From Vibrio algarum (GTDB lineage Bacteria > Pseudomonadota > Gammaproteobacteria > Enterobacterales > Vibrionaceae): a stretch of 64,000 nucleotides of DNA. A program made the position numbers and the translations under genes. The notes beneath the pieces are model-generated. The model did no database searches. It was not told where the DNA came from and saw only the letters and a list, made by a program, of their open reading frames with translations. The first letter of the stretch is position 1, and each line of letters starts with the position of its first letter. Positions 26,523 to 38,414 of the stretch are shown here, piece after piece. Where the stretch lies: positions 558,001 through 622,000 of the forward strand of contig NZ_JAQLOI010000003.1 in NCBI RefSeq assembly GCF_028204155.1, in the 5' to 3' direction.

Positions 26523-28391
26523 ATGAAATTTAGTCACAAAATTGTTGCCGCTTCGGCACTGCTAATGCTAGTTACCGTAAGCATTGTTACTACGAAGCAA
26601 GTTTTTAATACTCAAGATCTTCTTACTGATACTATCGTCCATGGTTTAAACAATGCAATGGACAGCGTAAAAAGTAATGTTGCTGAGCAAATCTCTGGAC
26701 AAAAAGCGCTTGCTGTATACACGACAGAGATGGCCAGCGATGATTTAAACCCAACCGCTATTGAAAAAGTCATTAGAAAGCCGAGCCTTAAAAAGCCTTT
26801 CTTACTTGTCGGTGGTGGCTTAGAAACCGATGGTAAAGCGATTAGTGGTGACGTCACTTGGGATCCAGGGCCTCAATGGGATGCTCGCGTTCGACCTTGG
26901 TACGAAGATGCGAAATCAAAAAATGATCTTATTGTAACCGCTCCTTATGAGGATGCTGTTACCAAAGAAATTCTAATATCCATCGCGACGCCCTTAAAAC
27001 AAGGTGGCAAATTTGTTGGTTCATTGTTTTTCGATGTCAGTCTCGCAAGCTTGGCCGAAACAATAAACCAAGTGAATCTTTTTGATGCCGGTTACCTCTT
27101 TATTGTCTCTTCTGATGGCACCATCATTGCTCACCCTGATACCGAGCTAAACGGTAAACCATTTACACAGATGCAGTCTCAAGTCAGCATCTCTGAAAAG
27201 CTGCAGCTGGTTAATTCCAATGGAACTGAATTGGCCTATGACTTTAGAAAAATACCAGGCATTAACTGGTATGTCGGCACAGTAATCGATAACGGCATTG
27301 CCTTTCAACCTGTTAATGACATGCGTACAAGCTCCATTATCGCTACCGCTGTCGCACTTATAATCAGTATTGGTTTGCTACTCCTTCTTATTGGCAAATT
27401 AATGAAGCCACTAGGAACACTTAACCATGCTATACAAGATGTTGCTACTGGAGACGGCAACTTAACGCAGCGTTTAGCCACTGATACAGATGCCGAATTT
27501 GCAGAACTCGCACAAGGATTCAACACATTTACAGAAAGCCTACAAGACAAAATCAAACACCTAAAAGGGATTAGCCAAGAGATCTTAAATGGTGCAGAAG
27601 CAAGTTCCGAAGGGGCTATTGGTGCTGCTGCTGCAATGACAGAGCAAATGCGTGAAATTGAACAATTAGCAACAGCAATGCACGAAATGGCAACGACCTC
27701 TACTGATATGGCAGGCAATGCGCAAGGCGCAGCCTCAGCCGCTCAAGAAGCTGACAACGCCACGTTAGAAGGCAGTGCAATAGTAAATAACACCACTCAA
27801 TCTATTGGCGAGTTGTCTGCCAGTATCGATGACGCTGTGACGCAAGTTAAATCACTAGAAGACGCAACCGATAGTATCGAAACCGTACTTCAAGTTATCA
27901 ATGATATTGCCGACCAAACCAACCTTCTAGCACTCAATGCTGCAATTGAAGCTGCACGAGCTGGCGAGTATGGACGAGGGTTTGCAGTCGTGGCCGATGA
28001 AGTGCGAACACTGGCTCAAAGAACACAAGAATCCACCACCGAGATTCGTACTATGATCGAACAACTTCAAGCAGGAGCAGGTGCTGTAGCCAAAGCGATG
28101 GGGGCGAGTAAAGATACGGCCGTAATTACAGTGACCCAAGCAGAAGAAGCAAATGGCGCGTTAGAACGGATTAGAGACTCCATCCAACGCATTACCGATA
28201 TGAACATGCAAATTGCTTCCGCAGCTGAGGAACAAAGTTTAGTCGCGGAAGAAATTAACTCCAATACAGTGAAAATTAAGGACTTGTCTGAAATGGTCGC
28301 TGGTGCCGCTGGAGAATCAAGCACCTTGATGCAAGTACAAGCTGACAATGTTCGTGAACAAAACGGAATTTTGGATAAGTTTGTAGTTTAA
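26523..28391 (+). CDS. Methyl-accepting chemotaxis protein with periplasmic Cache domain
   Basis: Chemoreceptor of 622 residues. Transmembrane helix 1 is at about 7-26. A periplasmic double-Cache ligand domain follows (about 30-265), with the hallmark RPWYEDAKSKNDLIVTAPYE and GYLFIVSSDGTIIAHPD. TM2 is at about 272-296, then a HAMP segment, then the cytoplasmic signalling hairpin whose tip INDIADQTNLLALNAAIEAA is near residues 460-479. Cache receptors of this type often sense amino acids or small organic acids; the ligand here is unknown. No C-terminal CheR-binding pentapeptide is visible. Monocistronic, closed by a very strong terminator. Confidence 0.93.
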   Translation: MKFSHKIVAASALLMLVTVSIVTTKQVFNTQDLLTDTIVHGLNNAMDSVKSNVAEQISGQKALAVYTTEMASDDLNPTAIEKVIRKPSLKKPFLLVGGGLETDGKAISGDVTWDPGPQWDARVRPWYEDAKSKNDLIVTAPYEDAVTKEILISIATPLKQGGKFVGSLFFDVSLASLAETINQVNLFDAGYLFIVSSDGTIIAHPDTELNGKPFTQMQSQVSISEKLQLVNSNGTELAYDFRKIPGINWYVGTVIDNGIAFQPVNDMRTSSIIATAVALIISIGLLLLLIGKLMKPLGTLNHAIQDVATGDGNLTQRLATDTDAEFAELAQGFNTFTESLQDKIKHLKGISQEILNGAEASSEGAIGAAAAMTEQMREIEQLATAMHEMATTSTDMAGNAQGAASAAQEADNATLEGSAIVNNTTQSIGELSASIDDAVTQVKSLEDATDSIETVLQVINDIADQTNLLALNAAIEAARAGEYGRGFAVVADEVRTLAQRTQESTTEIRTMIEQLQAGAGAVAKAMGASKDTAVITVTQAEEANGALERIRDSIQRITDMNMQIASAAEEQSLVAEEINSNTVKIKDLSEMVAGAAGESSTLMQVQADNVREQNGILDKFVV

Positions 28392-28414
28392 GGTACTTAG
28401 TCACAAGCCTTCAC

Positions 28415-28459
28415 AAAAGCGAGCGATTTTCCTCTTTATGAGGAAAATCGCTCGCTTTT
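28415..28459 (+). terminator. Strong terminator after the chemoreceptor gene
   Basis: A perfect 20-base-pair stem (arms 28415-28434 and 28440-28459, core GCGAGCGATTTTCCTC) with a five-base loop and a T-rich 3' side. The A-rich 5' side makes it potentially bidirectional. Confidence 0.92.
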
Positions 28460-28610
28460 TAATAACTAGCACTGAAGCAGCCTCTCATTCTACTCAATTG
28501 AAACGACAAAACTCTACTCTACTTTATCACTCCGCTATATTTTAAGCCTCATAACCACTTGTTATTAAACAACATAACATGCCATATGGAAGCTAACTGA
28601 GGTATTTTCT

Positions 28611-30278
28611 ATGTGCGCCAATAAGAGAGTGATATCAGTTTCAATTGCCATTACTATGCTTGTTGTACCACTAACACAAGCTAAATTAACATCGCCCACT
28701 ACCCAGTTAGAAGTAGAACAAGAACAAAAACAACGCCTAGAAGCAGTTCAAACGGCAAAAGAATCCTTACAAAATATTACACCGCTACAATCTATCCCCA
28801 TAGATCAAAATTCAAACGATATAACTTGCTTTGATATTGATTCAGTTAATTTCTCGGGGAATGACATATTCGGAGACAGCGAACTGCTTGCCTTACTTCA
28901 ATTTCAACCGATGTGCATTGGCCTAAATACAATCAATCAATACCTCAGCATCATTACAAACTACTACGTAGAGCAAGGTTACGTGACATCTAGAGCTTTT
29001 TTAGTACCACAAGACTTAAATTCCGGTTCATTAGAAATAATCATCGTCGAAGGTAAAATTGAAAGTGTACTTTTAAATGGTCAACCCGTTAGCTTCTTAA
29101 AGAATGCCTTTCCAAACTCAACAAACAAAAAGCTAAATTTAAGAGAGATAGAACAAGGCCTAGACCAAATAAACAGACTTTCTCGATATAATGCTCAAAT
29201 AAAAATGGAACCGGGAAAAGAGCAAGGTTTTTCGGTTGTCAATATTGTCACCAATAAAGGTAATGTTGGTAGTATTGGTATCGGATTTAACAACGGTGGA
29301 CAAAAAAACACAGGCGAAGATCAAATCGCACTCAATATTGGGTTAGAAAATTTATTTGATGCTTTGGACAAATGGAGTCTATCTGCTAACAAAAGCAGCG
29401 AGTTTTCAAATTACCTAGACTCTGAAAATTTTAACCTTTCCGTCGATATACCAAGAGGTTACTGGAACGTTAACTATCGCACCTCATACAGCACCTATCT
29501 ATCTACCTTTCAAAGCAACGGCTTTAAATTTGATTCAACGGGTAAAACCAACAGTCACGATCTTGGTATAAAACGGTTGTTTTATCGAGATGAACAGAGC
29601 AAATTTTCTGCCTCTGCTGGTGTTCATCACCGCCGTGAGAAAAATTATATATTGAATACGTTGCTCAATACCGGCAGTCGAAACCTTTCATCAGTATCAC
29701 TAACTCTGGACTACAGCACACGAATAGAAAAAGGGTTCTTTACTCTTTCACCCCGCTATCACTTAGGCACAGATTGGTTCGGTGGTGAGGACGATCACGG
29801 CACGTCTGAACAAGCCCCTAAAGCTCAATTTAAAAAGGTAACATTAACGGCAAGCTATTCGTATCCTTTGTCTACAGATTTAGCTTACTCCACCACTTGG
29901 TTTGGTCAGTGGAGCGACGATGAACTCTATGGTAATGAACGGCTAAGTATTGGTGGTGAGTATTCCGTCAGAGGATTTAAAGGTGCGTCTATATCTGGTG
30001 ACAAAGGTTTCTATTGGAGAAATGAGGTCAACTACCCACTTACTTCACTCCCCTATTTTGGTAGATTAACTGCCAATGTTGCTGTAGATACCGGTCAAAT
30101 AATCAAGGATAGCAGCAACCCTTTCGAACAAGGAGCATTAACCGGTGCAAGTGTTGGAGTCAATTCGAGTTCAAATAATTTATCCTCATCGTTTTCTATT
30201 GGCTTACCTTTAGAGGCCCCTAGCCGTCTACAAAATGACGATTACGTGATTTATTTTCGACTCGATTTAAAATATTAG
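28611..30278 (+). CDS. TpsB outer-membrane transporter of a two-partner secretion system (ShlB/FhaC family)
   Basis: Omp85-superfamily pore of 555 residues that exports the neighbouring TpsA. It has a signal peptide (about 1-24, ending TQA), an N-terminal plug/helix, two POTRA-like domains (about 70-220, including YYVEQGYVTSRAFLVPQDL and LEIIIVEGKIESVLL), then a 16-stranded barrel. The conserved L6 motif appears in GEYSVRGFKGASISGDKGFY. It ends with the aromatic C-terminal strand DYVIYFRLDLKY required for outer-membrane insertion. The gene is intact and lies 188 bases upstream of tpsA. Confidence 0.93.
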   Translation: MCANKRVISVSIAITMLVVPLTQAKLTSPTTQLEVEQEQKQRLEAVQTAKESLQNITPLQSIPIDQNSNDITCFDIDSVNFSGNDIFGDSELLALLQFQPMCIGLNTINQYLSIITNYYVEQGYVTSRAFLVPQDLNSGSLEIIIVEGKIESVLLNGQPVSFLKNAFPNSTNKKLNLREIEQGLDQINRLSRYNAQIKMEPGKEQGFSVVNIVTNKGNVGSIGIGFNNGGQKNTGEDQIALNIGLENLFDALDKWSLSANKSSEFSNYLDSENFNLSVDIPRGYWNVNYRTSYSTYLSTFQSNGFKFDSTGKTNSHDLGIKRLFYRDEQSKFSASAGVHHRREKNYILNTLLNTGSRNLSSVSLTLDYSTRIEKGFFTLSPRYHLGTDWFGGEDDHGTSEQAPKAQFKKVTLTASYSYPLSTDLAYSTTWFGQWSDDELYGNERLSIGGEYSVRGFKGASISGDKGFYWRNEVNYPLTSLPYFGRLTANVAVDTGQIIKDSSNPFEQGALTGASVGVNSSSNNLSSSFSIGLPLEAPSRLQNDDYVIYFRLDLKY

Positions 30279-30459
30279 CAATAATAAATGAAACACAGAT
30301 CCCAAATTGAACTATTTAACTATTCACTGCTATTTACAGCACAGATAGCCCCAACCACAACTATTGATAAAATTTAGCAAACGCCTATAAATAGCCCCGT
30401 CATCATGCCATAGCAGGGACGCCGCTCTAGTGAAATCATGACGTATCCCTGCTGTGGAG
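30252..30459 (+). repeat. Direct repeat copy 1: tpsB 3' end plus tpsB-tpsA leader
   Basis: This 208-base segment begins in the last codons of tpsB and ends at the ribosome-binding site of tpsA. A clearly homologous 208-base copy occurs at 39693-39900, with long identical stretches such as CACAGATAGCCCCAACCACA. The copies have diverged by scattered substitutions and are co-linear over their whole length. Confidence 0.9.
30408..30457 (+). promoter_or_regulatory. Hairpin in the tpsA leader overlapping the Shine-Dalgarno
   Basis: CCATAGCAGGG (30408-30418) pairs with CCCTGCTGTGG (30447-30457), 11 pairs with one T-G wobble. The 3' arm includes the first bases of the tpsA ribosome site GGAGG (30456-30460), 6 bases before the ATG. 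Formation in mRNA could limit translation. Confidence 0.55.
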
Positions 30460-30466
30460 GTGCGTT

Positions 30467-33400
30467 ATGAACAAGCCTATTTCATCTGCTTATCGCTTTC
30501 TCACTTACTTCATTTGTACGCTCATCAATGTGCAGCCAGCCTTTGCCAATGTGGTGGTCGGTGGCACGAATACGACGGTTATCAAGGCAGGTAACGGGGT
30601 TGAGGTGGTTAACATTGCCACACCCAACGGCAAAGGCTTATCTCACAATCAATATCAGCAATTTAATGTCGACAAAAACGGTTTAATCCTCAATAACTCA
30701 ACCACCCAACTCAGCCAATCTCAATTGGGTGGTTTATTACAGAATAACCCGCATTTAAAGGGGCAATCGGCGAACGTAATACTTAATGAAGTGACCGGTG
30801 CCAATGCCAGTCAACTACAAGGCTACACCGAAGTGCACGGTGCCAGCGCCAATGTGATTTTGGCCAACCCTTACGGTATCACTTGTAACGGCTGCGGGTT
30901 TGTTAATACTCCACGCGTTACGCTTTCGACCGGAGTGCCTGAGTTCACCAATGACAAACTGTCTGGGTTTGATGTGTCACAAGGCGCTATTGCCATTGAA
31001 GGCCAAGGGTTAGATGGCACCACACAAACCTACTTTGACATTATTAGTCGCACCGCCAAGCTAAACGCTAAAATACACGCTAACGACCTAACGGTAATCA
31101 CAGGAAAAAACAACGTAGGCTATCAAACCAATAAGGTGACAAAAAAAGCCAGCTCACAGGATAAACCTCAGTTGGCTATCGACTCTTCTTCTCTTGGCGG
31201 CATGTATGCAGGGCGTATCCGATTAATCGCCACCGAAGCGGGGGTTGGCGTGAACGTGGGCAACCTAGGTGCGTCGCAAGGCGATATTCACCTTACCGCC
31301 GATGGTAAAATTGTGTTAGGCAACACCAGTAGCACGCAAAACCTCATTGTGCACAGCTCAAAGCCACTTGATATCAAAGGCAACCAAGCCGCCAAGGCAG
31401 ATATTTCCCTTCGTGGTTCAGATATCAACACCAGTAAAAGCAAGTTGGTCGCTGGCCGCATGATGAACGTAGAAGCCGACTCGCTAACCCTCAACCACGC
31501 CACAATGCAAGCCCCAAAAATCAACAGTAAAGTCCGCTCTATCTCACTGGATAAAAGCAGCCTGATAGAGAGTCAATCGGCCAAACTGAGTCAATTGACT
31601 ACGCTCGATAATCAGGGCGAGCTTTCTGTTTCAGGGGAATTGGCGTTAGAAGGTGAACAACTATCATTAATCGGCACCGGTGACATCCGTGCCTCGCAGG
31701 TAGAAGCCAGCGCAAACGCCATGCACGTCGATACCAAAATGAATGCGGGCAAGATAACGCTACAAGCGAGCGACGCACTCTTCATCACCTCTAAAGCGGT
31801 ATTACGCGCCAGCACCACGGCAGAGCTTAGTGCAAAAAACATGACGCAATCTGGCTTGATTACTGCCGAACAGAAAGCCACACTCACCGCACGCGAAACA
31901 CTGGCACACAGTGGACAAACCCAAGGTAATGTCGTTGCCATCACGGCAAAAACACTGCAACAAGATGGCGAACTCACCGGCAAAGAAACCGTCACCATTA
32001 ACGCTGGTAGCGCCACATTATCGGGGGAATCCAGTGCGGGAAAGGCACTGAGTGTTGAATCAGAATCACTCACCCTCAACGGCAAGGTGCAATCTGGTGG
32101 TGAGTTAACATTAACTGGCCGAAAAAGCCTCACCGCCAACCGAAATAGTGCGCTACTCGCGGGCGGCAATTTGACCCTAAGCGCCAGCACAGCGTTGCTA
32201 TATGGACAATCAAGCAGCGCCGCTGACACCATCGCCACCGCTAACACCTTGACACAATCAGGCCAAACGCTCACCAAAGGCGCCCTCACTCTCAATACCA
32301 ACAACAGTACACTGTCTGGTACAGTGGGATCTGGAAAAACCTTAACCCTCAATGCAACCAAAACGCTGACCACGAAAAACAGCGCCAAACTCATCAGTGG
32401 TGACGCACTGACCATAAATGCCGCCACCTTTACTCACGAAGGTCAGCTCGTCAGTGGCGGCAATGCCATACTGCAAAGCCAAACCCTCAGCAATAAAGGC
32501 GTTATCAATGGCAATAAAAATCTCACCATCAAGGCTACAACCCTCCATCATCAGGGTACACTCAGTACCAATGGTGATATTGATTTGACGGTGAATAGCA
32601 CGCTGACCACCAATCACGCCATCACCGCAGGTGGCTACTTAACGGTAACAGCCAATAGCCTTACTAACAGTAATCAGTTGACCAGTAAAAAGCACACCAC
32701 ACTGAACCTCATAGGGCCGTTAACCAACCAAGGCAGCGGCGTTATCTCGGGTAACAACACCCGTCTCAACACCAGTGCGATTGAAAACCAAGGTACCTTA
32801 CAGGCACTCAGTGCCCTTACCCTGACCACGGCCTCGTTAACTAACCCCGGCGCGCTGATAGCGTTAGGTGATTTGATGGCTAATGTGAGCGGGTCGTTAA
32901 CCAATCGAGGGCTGATTTACGCGGGGGAAATGGCACCTTCAACGTTGCGAACAGGTTGCTCAACCAGCAAGCAGACATTTTGGTGGGAGGTAATGCGCGC
33001 TTTCAGAAAACAGCGCAAGGTGGCCGAACGCAACAGATTGAAAATCGCTCCGGCAGCATTGAAGCACTAGGAAGCCTTAGCGTATTAAGTGAAAGACTCA
33101 TCAACAGCAGAAAGTCTATATCGCACAGTAGTAGCACAACAAACCATACCCCCACAGATTTAGACCGCACCGTTAGCGGAACAATGAGCTGTATATTTTT
33201 ATTTTGTACAGCGCCATACAACGAAATTAAAGAACGTCATCTACTGTCCGTCGAAAAATCCATCGTAACTTTAGAAGGTGAAAGCGCGCGTTTAGTTTCT
33301 GGTGGCGATCTCTCTATTGACGCCACGACCATTCAAAATCAAGCCAGCCATATTGCCAGTGGTAACGATGTTGTTATCAACACCGATCAATTAGAAAATA

Positions 33401-36400
33401 GTGCCTATGTTGACGAAACCGTCACCACCTATGGCGACTATCAAATTGAAGAAGGCACATTTAAGGGGGAGGTGTCATGGGCCATATCAATGGCGACGTT
33501 GTAAGCAAGAAAATGACGCTCCAATTGGTAAACACCGACAAAACACGTGTCGTAAATCACACCTATTCGGCCAGCATTAGCGCAGCAAATAAGGTTACTA
33601 TCAATGCAAAAAACAGCGTCAATAACGCCACCATCCAGGCGAATGCGGCCAAAGTAGCCCCTTCAGGCAAAGAGCAAACCGCCAAAGAAACGGGCTCGGC
33701 TAACATCAAGGCCCCCGGGGCACTCAACATAGCGAATATCAATCTACCCACCATCAACAACGTACCCTTCCCTGACTTTCGGCTACCAACTGGCCCCAAT
33801 GGCCTATTTATTTACAGCGATGGCCCTGAAAGCCGCTATTTAATTGAAACCAACCCATTACTAACAAACTTAGGAAATTATCTTGGCTCGGACTACTTCT
33901 TAGGTAATGTTGGTTTTAATCCCAACAAAGACATTACGTTTTTAGGTGACGCCTTTTACGACACCCGCATCATCACCCAAGCCATCTTAGAGCAAACGGG
34001 TCAGCGTTACTTAACCAGCAACGTCGGCAGCGACCTTACCCAGATGCAGCAATTGATGGACGCCGCCGCCTCGCAAAAAAACAAACTCAACCTTGCACTG
34101 GGTATCGCCTTAACCGCAGAGCAAGTCGCCAACCTTACCCAAGACATTTTGTGGTATGAAAAAATAGACGTGAACGGCAAGACAGTACTCGCCCCAAAAC
34201 TCTATTTAGCCAAGCTCACCCGAGACAATATCTCAAATGGCGCGCTCATTGCCGGACGAGATATTGATATTAACACCGGTGAGATAACCAACAGCGGTGC
34301 AATGCTGGCAAACAACACCCTAAGCCTTAAAAGCGACAGCACCATTCGCAACGACACCGGCACCTTGTCTGGTGGTGGCGATATTTCATTAACCGCAAAA
34401 GACGACATCCTCAACCTCAGTGGCCAGATTAAAGGGAAAAACGTTGCCATAACCTCGGTAGACGGCTTGGTTATCAATCAGACCCTAAGCCAACAAAATC
34501 AGTATGACGCTAACTATGTCACAACCGATATAGGTTCCACCAGCCAAATCACCTCAACGGGCGCACTCACTATTAACGCAGGTACCCATATTGTTAATGA
34601 AGGCGCACATATCGCGGCCAAAGGCGATGCCGCTCTACATGCTGGTAACGATATTCTCTTCACCACCATTGAAGATAAAACACACAAAATCATTACCGGT
34701 GCTCGTTCCACTCACGAGGCGTTAACCATTCAACACCAAGGCGCTGAGCTCGTGACTGGCGGCGATATCAGCCTAAATGCAGGAGAAAACCTTACGCTTA
34801 CCTCGGCCAATGTCACTACGCAAAATGACCTAAACATAAAAACAGGCGGTAGTATCACCATCGATACGGCCATCAATGAATCTTATCAAAGTAATAAAGG
34901 GCGAGGTAAAACAGAAATCAGTCACCAAAAAAGGCATCAAGCAAGCAACATCAGTGGTGCTAATGTCGCCATCACTTCCGGTGAAAGCGTCACGCTTTCG
35001 GGCAGTCACCTCCTTGCAAAAAACAGTGCCAGTATCACCGCCAAAGACGATATCAATATCCTTGCGGTCAATGACAGTGACTACCACTATGTTGAAGAAA
35101 AAAAGAAAAAATCCTTCGGTCGCTCAAAAACCACCATTCATGAAAGCCTAAACGAGACGGTTAAAGGCAGCGCCATTAACGCAGGCAGTGACATCACCCT
35201 TACCGCGCAAGCACTCAGTTCAACGCCAACCGCAGGCGGCGACAGCGACATTAGCATCATCGGCTCCGAGCTTAATGCCCAAAACAATATCAACCTCAAC
35301 ACGGATGGCGATGTCATCTTAGCAGCGCAACAATACAAAGAATACGAGCGAAACGAGACCATCAAAAAAGGGTTTGGCGGGCTAAGCAACAAACACAAAG
35401 GCAGCATAGATGACGCTACGTTACTTAATAGCAGTTATGCCCTTTCCGGCAACAACATCAATGTTAACGCGGGCAACAACATCGCCGTAGTCGCCAGTGA
35501 AGTGGTCTCTAATGGTGAAGTCAATCTTGCGGCCATCGACGAGGTATTAATCAGCGCCGGAGAAGTGCTCAAACAAAGCCAACAATGGAGCGAAGAATCC
35601 AGTTTCTTGTCGGGTGGCAACCTGTTCGAGATGGAAACCAAACGAGACAGCACGGAAACCAGCACAGCGCAAAGCAGCGTTATACAATCGGGAGCCAATC
35701 TCAACATCAACGCGGGCAGTATCAAGGTGGTCGGCTCCGATATTGTGGCCGGTAAAAACCTGGCCTTAACAGCCGACACGGGTGATATAGAAATACTCGC
35801 GGCCAAAGAGACCACAACGACTCGTTCGTTTGAAGAAACCATTACCGCTGGGTTCGGAGATATGGATGAGATTGTCAAAGTAGAGGACGGGCAACTCAAA
35901 ATCAGCCTCGGCAAAGCCGCCTATGACAAAGTGGATAACCAAACCGACAGCGCCAACCACAAAGGCAGCAAACTGGTGGCCAATAACACCGTTAACCTCA
36001 ACGCCAGTGCCGATATCCTTATCGAAGGATCTACATTAAACGCGGATGCCAACAAGAACAACAATGGTGATATTAATCTGACCGCGGTCGACAACATCAC
36101 CATCAAAGAAGCCAAAGACAACCTCAAATCACAAACCGAAGAGATACATGGTAAAGCCGAAGTCAGCCTAGTGGTTCAACACCAAGCGGTGGAAGTGGCC
36201 AAAGCAGCCATGGCGGTAAAAGCGGCCGACAAAGCATTAAGACAATCGCAAAAAGACTACAAACAATACAAAAAACAGCTCGACTCATTAGAAAACACCC
36301 TCGCGACCCTGCAACAGGAATACGATGAAAGAAAACCGGGGGTCAACTTTGAAGACATCGAAGAGCTAACCGACCTTGTAGCACAAGTAAAAAGCGATGA

Positions 36401-38414
36401 AGCATGGTACGTCGCCGGTATCACCCTTGCCGCCGCCGATGCCGTCTCCAAAACCACGCTATTAGTACAACAAATCGCGGCAGCCGCGCAAAGCTCGGGC
36501 ACTTACGGCTTTAATGCGGGGTTAAATTTAGATATTGAAGCCAGCAAAACAAAATCACAGCATCAGCAAACCACATCGGTCGCCTCAACATTGAGCGGTC
36601 AAAACATCACGATTAACGCAGGCAACAAAGAAGGCAACCACGCTACCCTTCAAGGGGCTAACCTGAAGGCCAACGACAGCATCAGCCTTGACGCAAACGA
36701 AGTAAACATTCTCGCCTCAAAAGAAAGCGAAAGCAGAAAAAGTAGCACCAAATCGGGCAGCATCAGCGCCTCGATGACGGTGTATGGCGCCAGTAGCGGC
36801 ATCAACTTAAACGCCAGCCTTAACCGAAGCGAGAGTACATCCAACTCACTCACCCACACCAACAGCACCGTTAATGCCGACAACATCAACATAACCTCCA
36901 CTCAAGACACCAATATTATTGGCGGCAATGTTAACGCCAACAAAGCGCTCAACGTCAATGTGGGCGGCGATTTAAATGTAGCGTCAGTGCAAGACCGCCA
37001 TAGCAGCAGCAACAAAGGCATGGGGTTCAGTGGCGGGTTAAGCCTATCGGGAGGAGAAGTCCCTTCAGAAGGAAAGAAAACGGGTGGCATTATCAACAAC
37101 AGCGATGGAAACGCCGGCAACGTAACGGGCGCAAACGCTGGCACCAACGCCTCGAGCGGACGCTCAAACAGTAAAGATACCCTACTCACCACCTTAACCT
37201 CTGGTGGCAACGCCAACATCACCGTTGGTGGCAACACCGACCTGCAAGGCGCACTTATCGCCACCGTGGATAACGAAGGTAATGACTTAGGAAATCTCAA
37301 TCTTACAACGGACACGTTCACCTACGCCGATTTAAGCAACACCGACTACAGCCAAAACCAGAGTATGGGGATCAATACCAGTGTGGGTGTCAATGGCGGA
37401 GAGATAGACGCCACCAATAACTCAACCAACCTTCAATACAAAAATGAATCGGACTACAGCAAGGGCAAAAATCTCGCCACGTTAGGCTTAGGCACCGTCC
37501 TTATCAACGACACAGAAAACAGCGACAACATTACCGCGCTAAACCGAGACACCCTAAACACCGAAAAAGAGCTGTTCGATGTAGACCGTAAGCAGGGGGA
37601 TATCGATGTCACGCTAGACCATCGATTGTTGAGTGAAGATGGCAGAAAAGAGATTAAAGAGGATATAGATAATGTCGGTGAAAACATTCAAATAGTGGCT
37701 CAAAACGTCCCTGCGGCGGAAGGTGGAAATGTGGTTGAGAATGCCGTGGGAAAAACATTAGATACCTTAGGTGAACTAACCGCTGGCGTGATACCAAGCA
37801 ATAAAAACCATGGCGGTATTATTGCTCAATTACCCGGATTAATAGGTATTGCGGATAATAAACATAGAGTGATAGAAGGGAAAGGGAAAGGGAAAGGCAA
37901 AAGTAATGATGTTTACGTAAATGGCATGATGAATACCGAGGCTGCAGCTAAAGAAGGTGCAAAGAACGTCACCGGAAGTGTAAACAGTACAACTTGGTAT
38001 AACCCAACACATGGCCTACTTGGTGACTTACTGGAGTCGGCGGTTGATAAATTTGGCAATCATATTGGAGTTCAAACGGGGATCAGTAAACAGATAGAAA
38101 CATTGCAAGATAACAACTCAAACAAAGTCATCCATATGCACTCTCAGGGGAATCTAATTAGTGTTGAGGGCGCGAATACGAACAATACTTATAAGAGTTA
38201 TGGATCGCCTATGTCGAAAAACAGTGTTACAGAAAAGTTCAATGTGTTAGATCCAGAACAAGATATTCAACAAAATGAAGGGGACTATGTCAGTAAGCCT
38301 TCGAACGTTATGAACCCAAAAACCTGGGACATGCCCGGCCATGGCACTGAGAATTATGGTGCGGCGCGAGAAATCAGTTTAAATCAATCAACGGAAAACG
38401 GTACTACTGAATGA
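30467..38414 (+). CDS. Giant TpsA exoprotein (filamentous haemagglutinin-like) with C-terminal hydrolase-like domain; two frameshifts
   Basis: Two-partner-secreted protein. The N-terminus has an extended signal sequence and the TPS/haemagglutination-activity domain (about 29-240, with NANVIL-type strands ANVILANPYGITCNGCGF). A long beta-helix of haemagglutinin repeats follows, including a Lys/Ala/Gln-rich helical insert coded at about 36170-36490. After a KGKGKGKGK linker the last roughly 180 residues begin VYVNGMMNTEAAAKEGAKNV, contain WYNPTHGLLGDLLESAVDK and a nucleophile elbow-like MHSQGNLI, and a late His in PGHGTENYG. This pattern suggests a secreted alpha/beta hydrolase toxin. Two single-G deficits (G5 at 32923-32927 and 33465-33469) split the frame; restoring both gives about 2,649 residues. 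The stop overlaps the next gene by four bases. Confidence 0.85.

Noticed and set aside
31612..32427. Long minus-strand open frame (271 codons) within tpsA
   Set aside because: It mirrors the repetitive Thr/Ala/Leu-rich coding of tpsA; no start context and no domain. Many similar antisense frames across tpsA share this cause.
34200..37700. CRISPR-like regularity of repeated short motifs
   Set aside because: The periodicity comes from degenerate haemagglutinin-type protein repeats; units are not identical and there are no uniform spacers.
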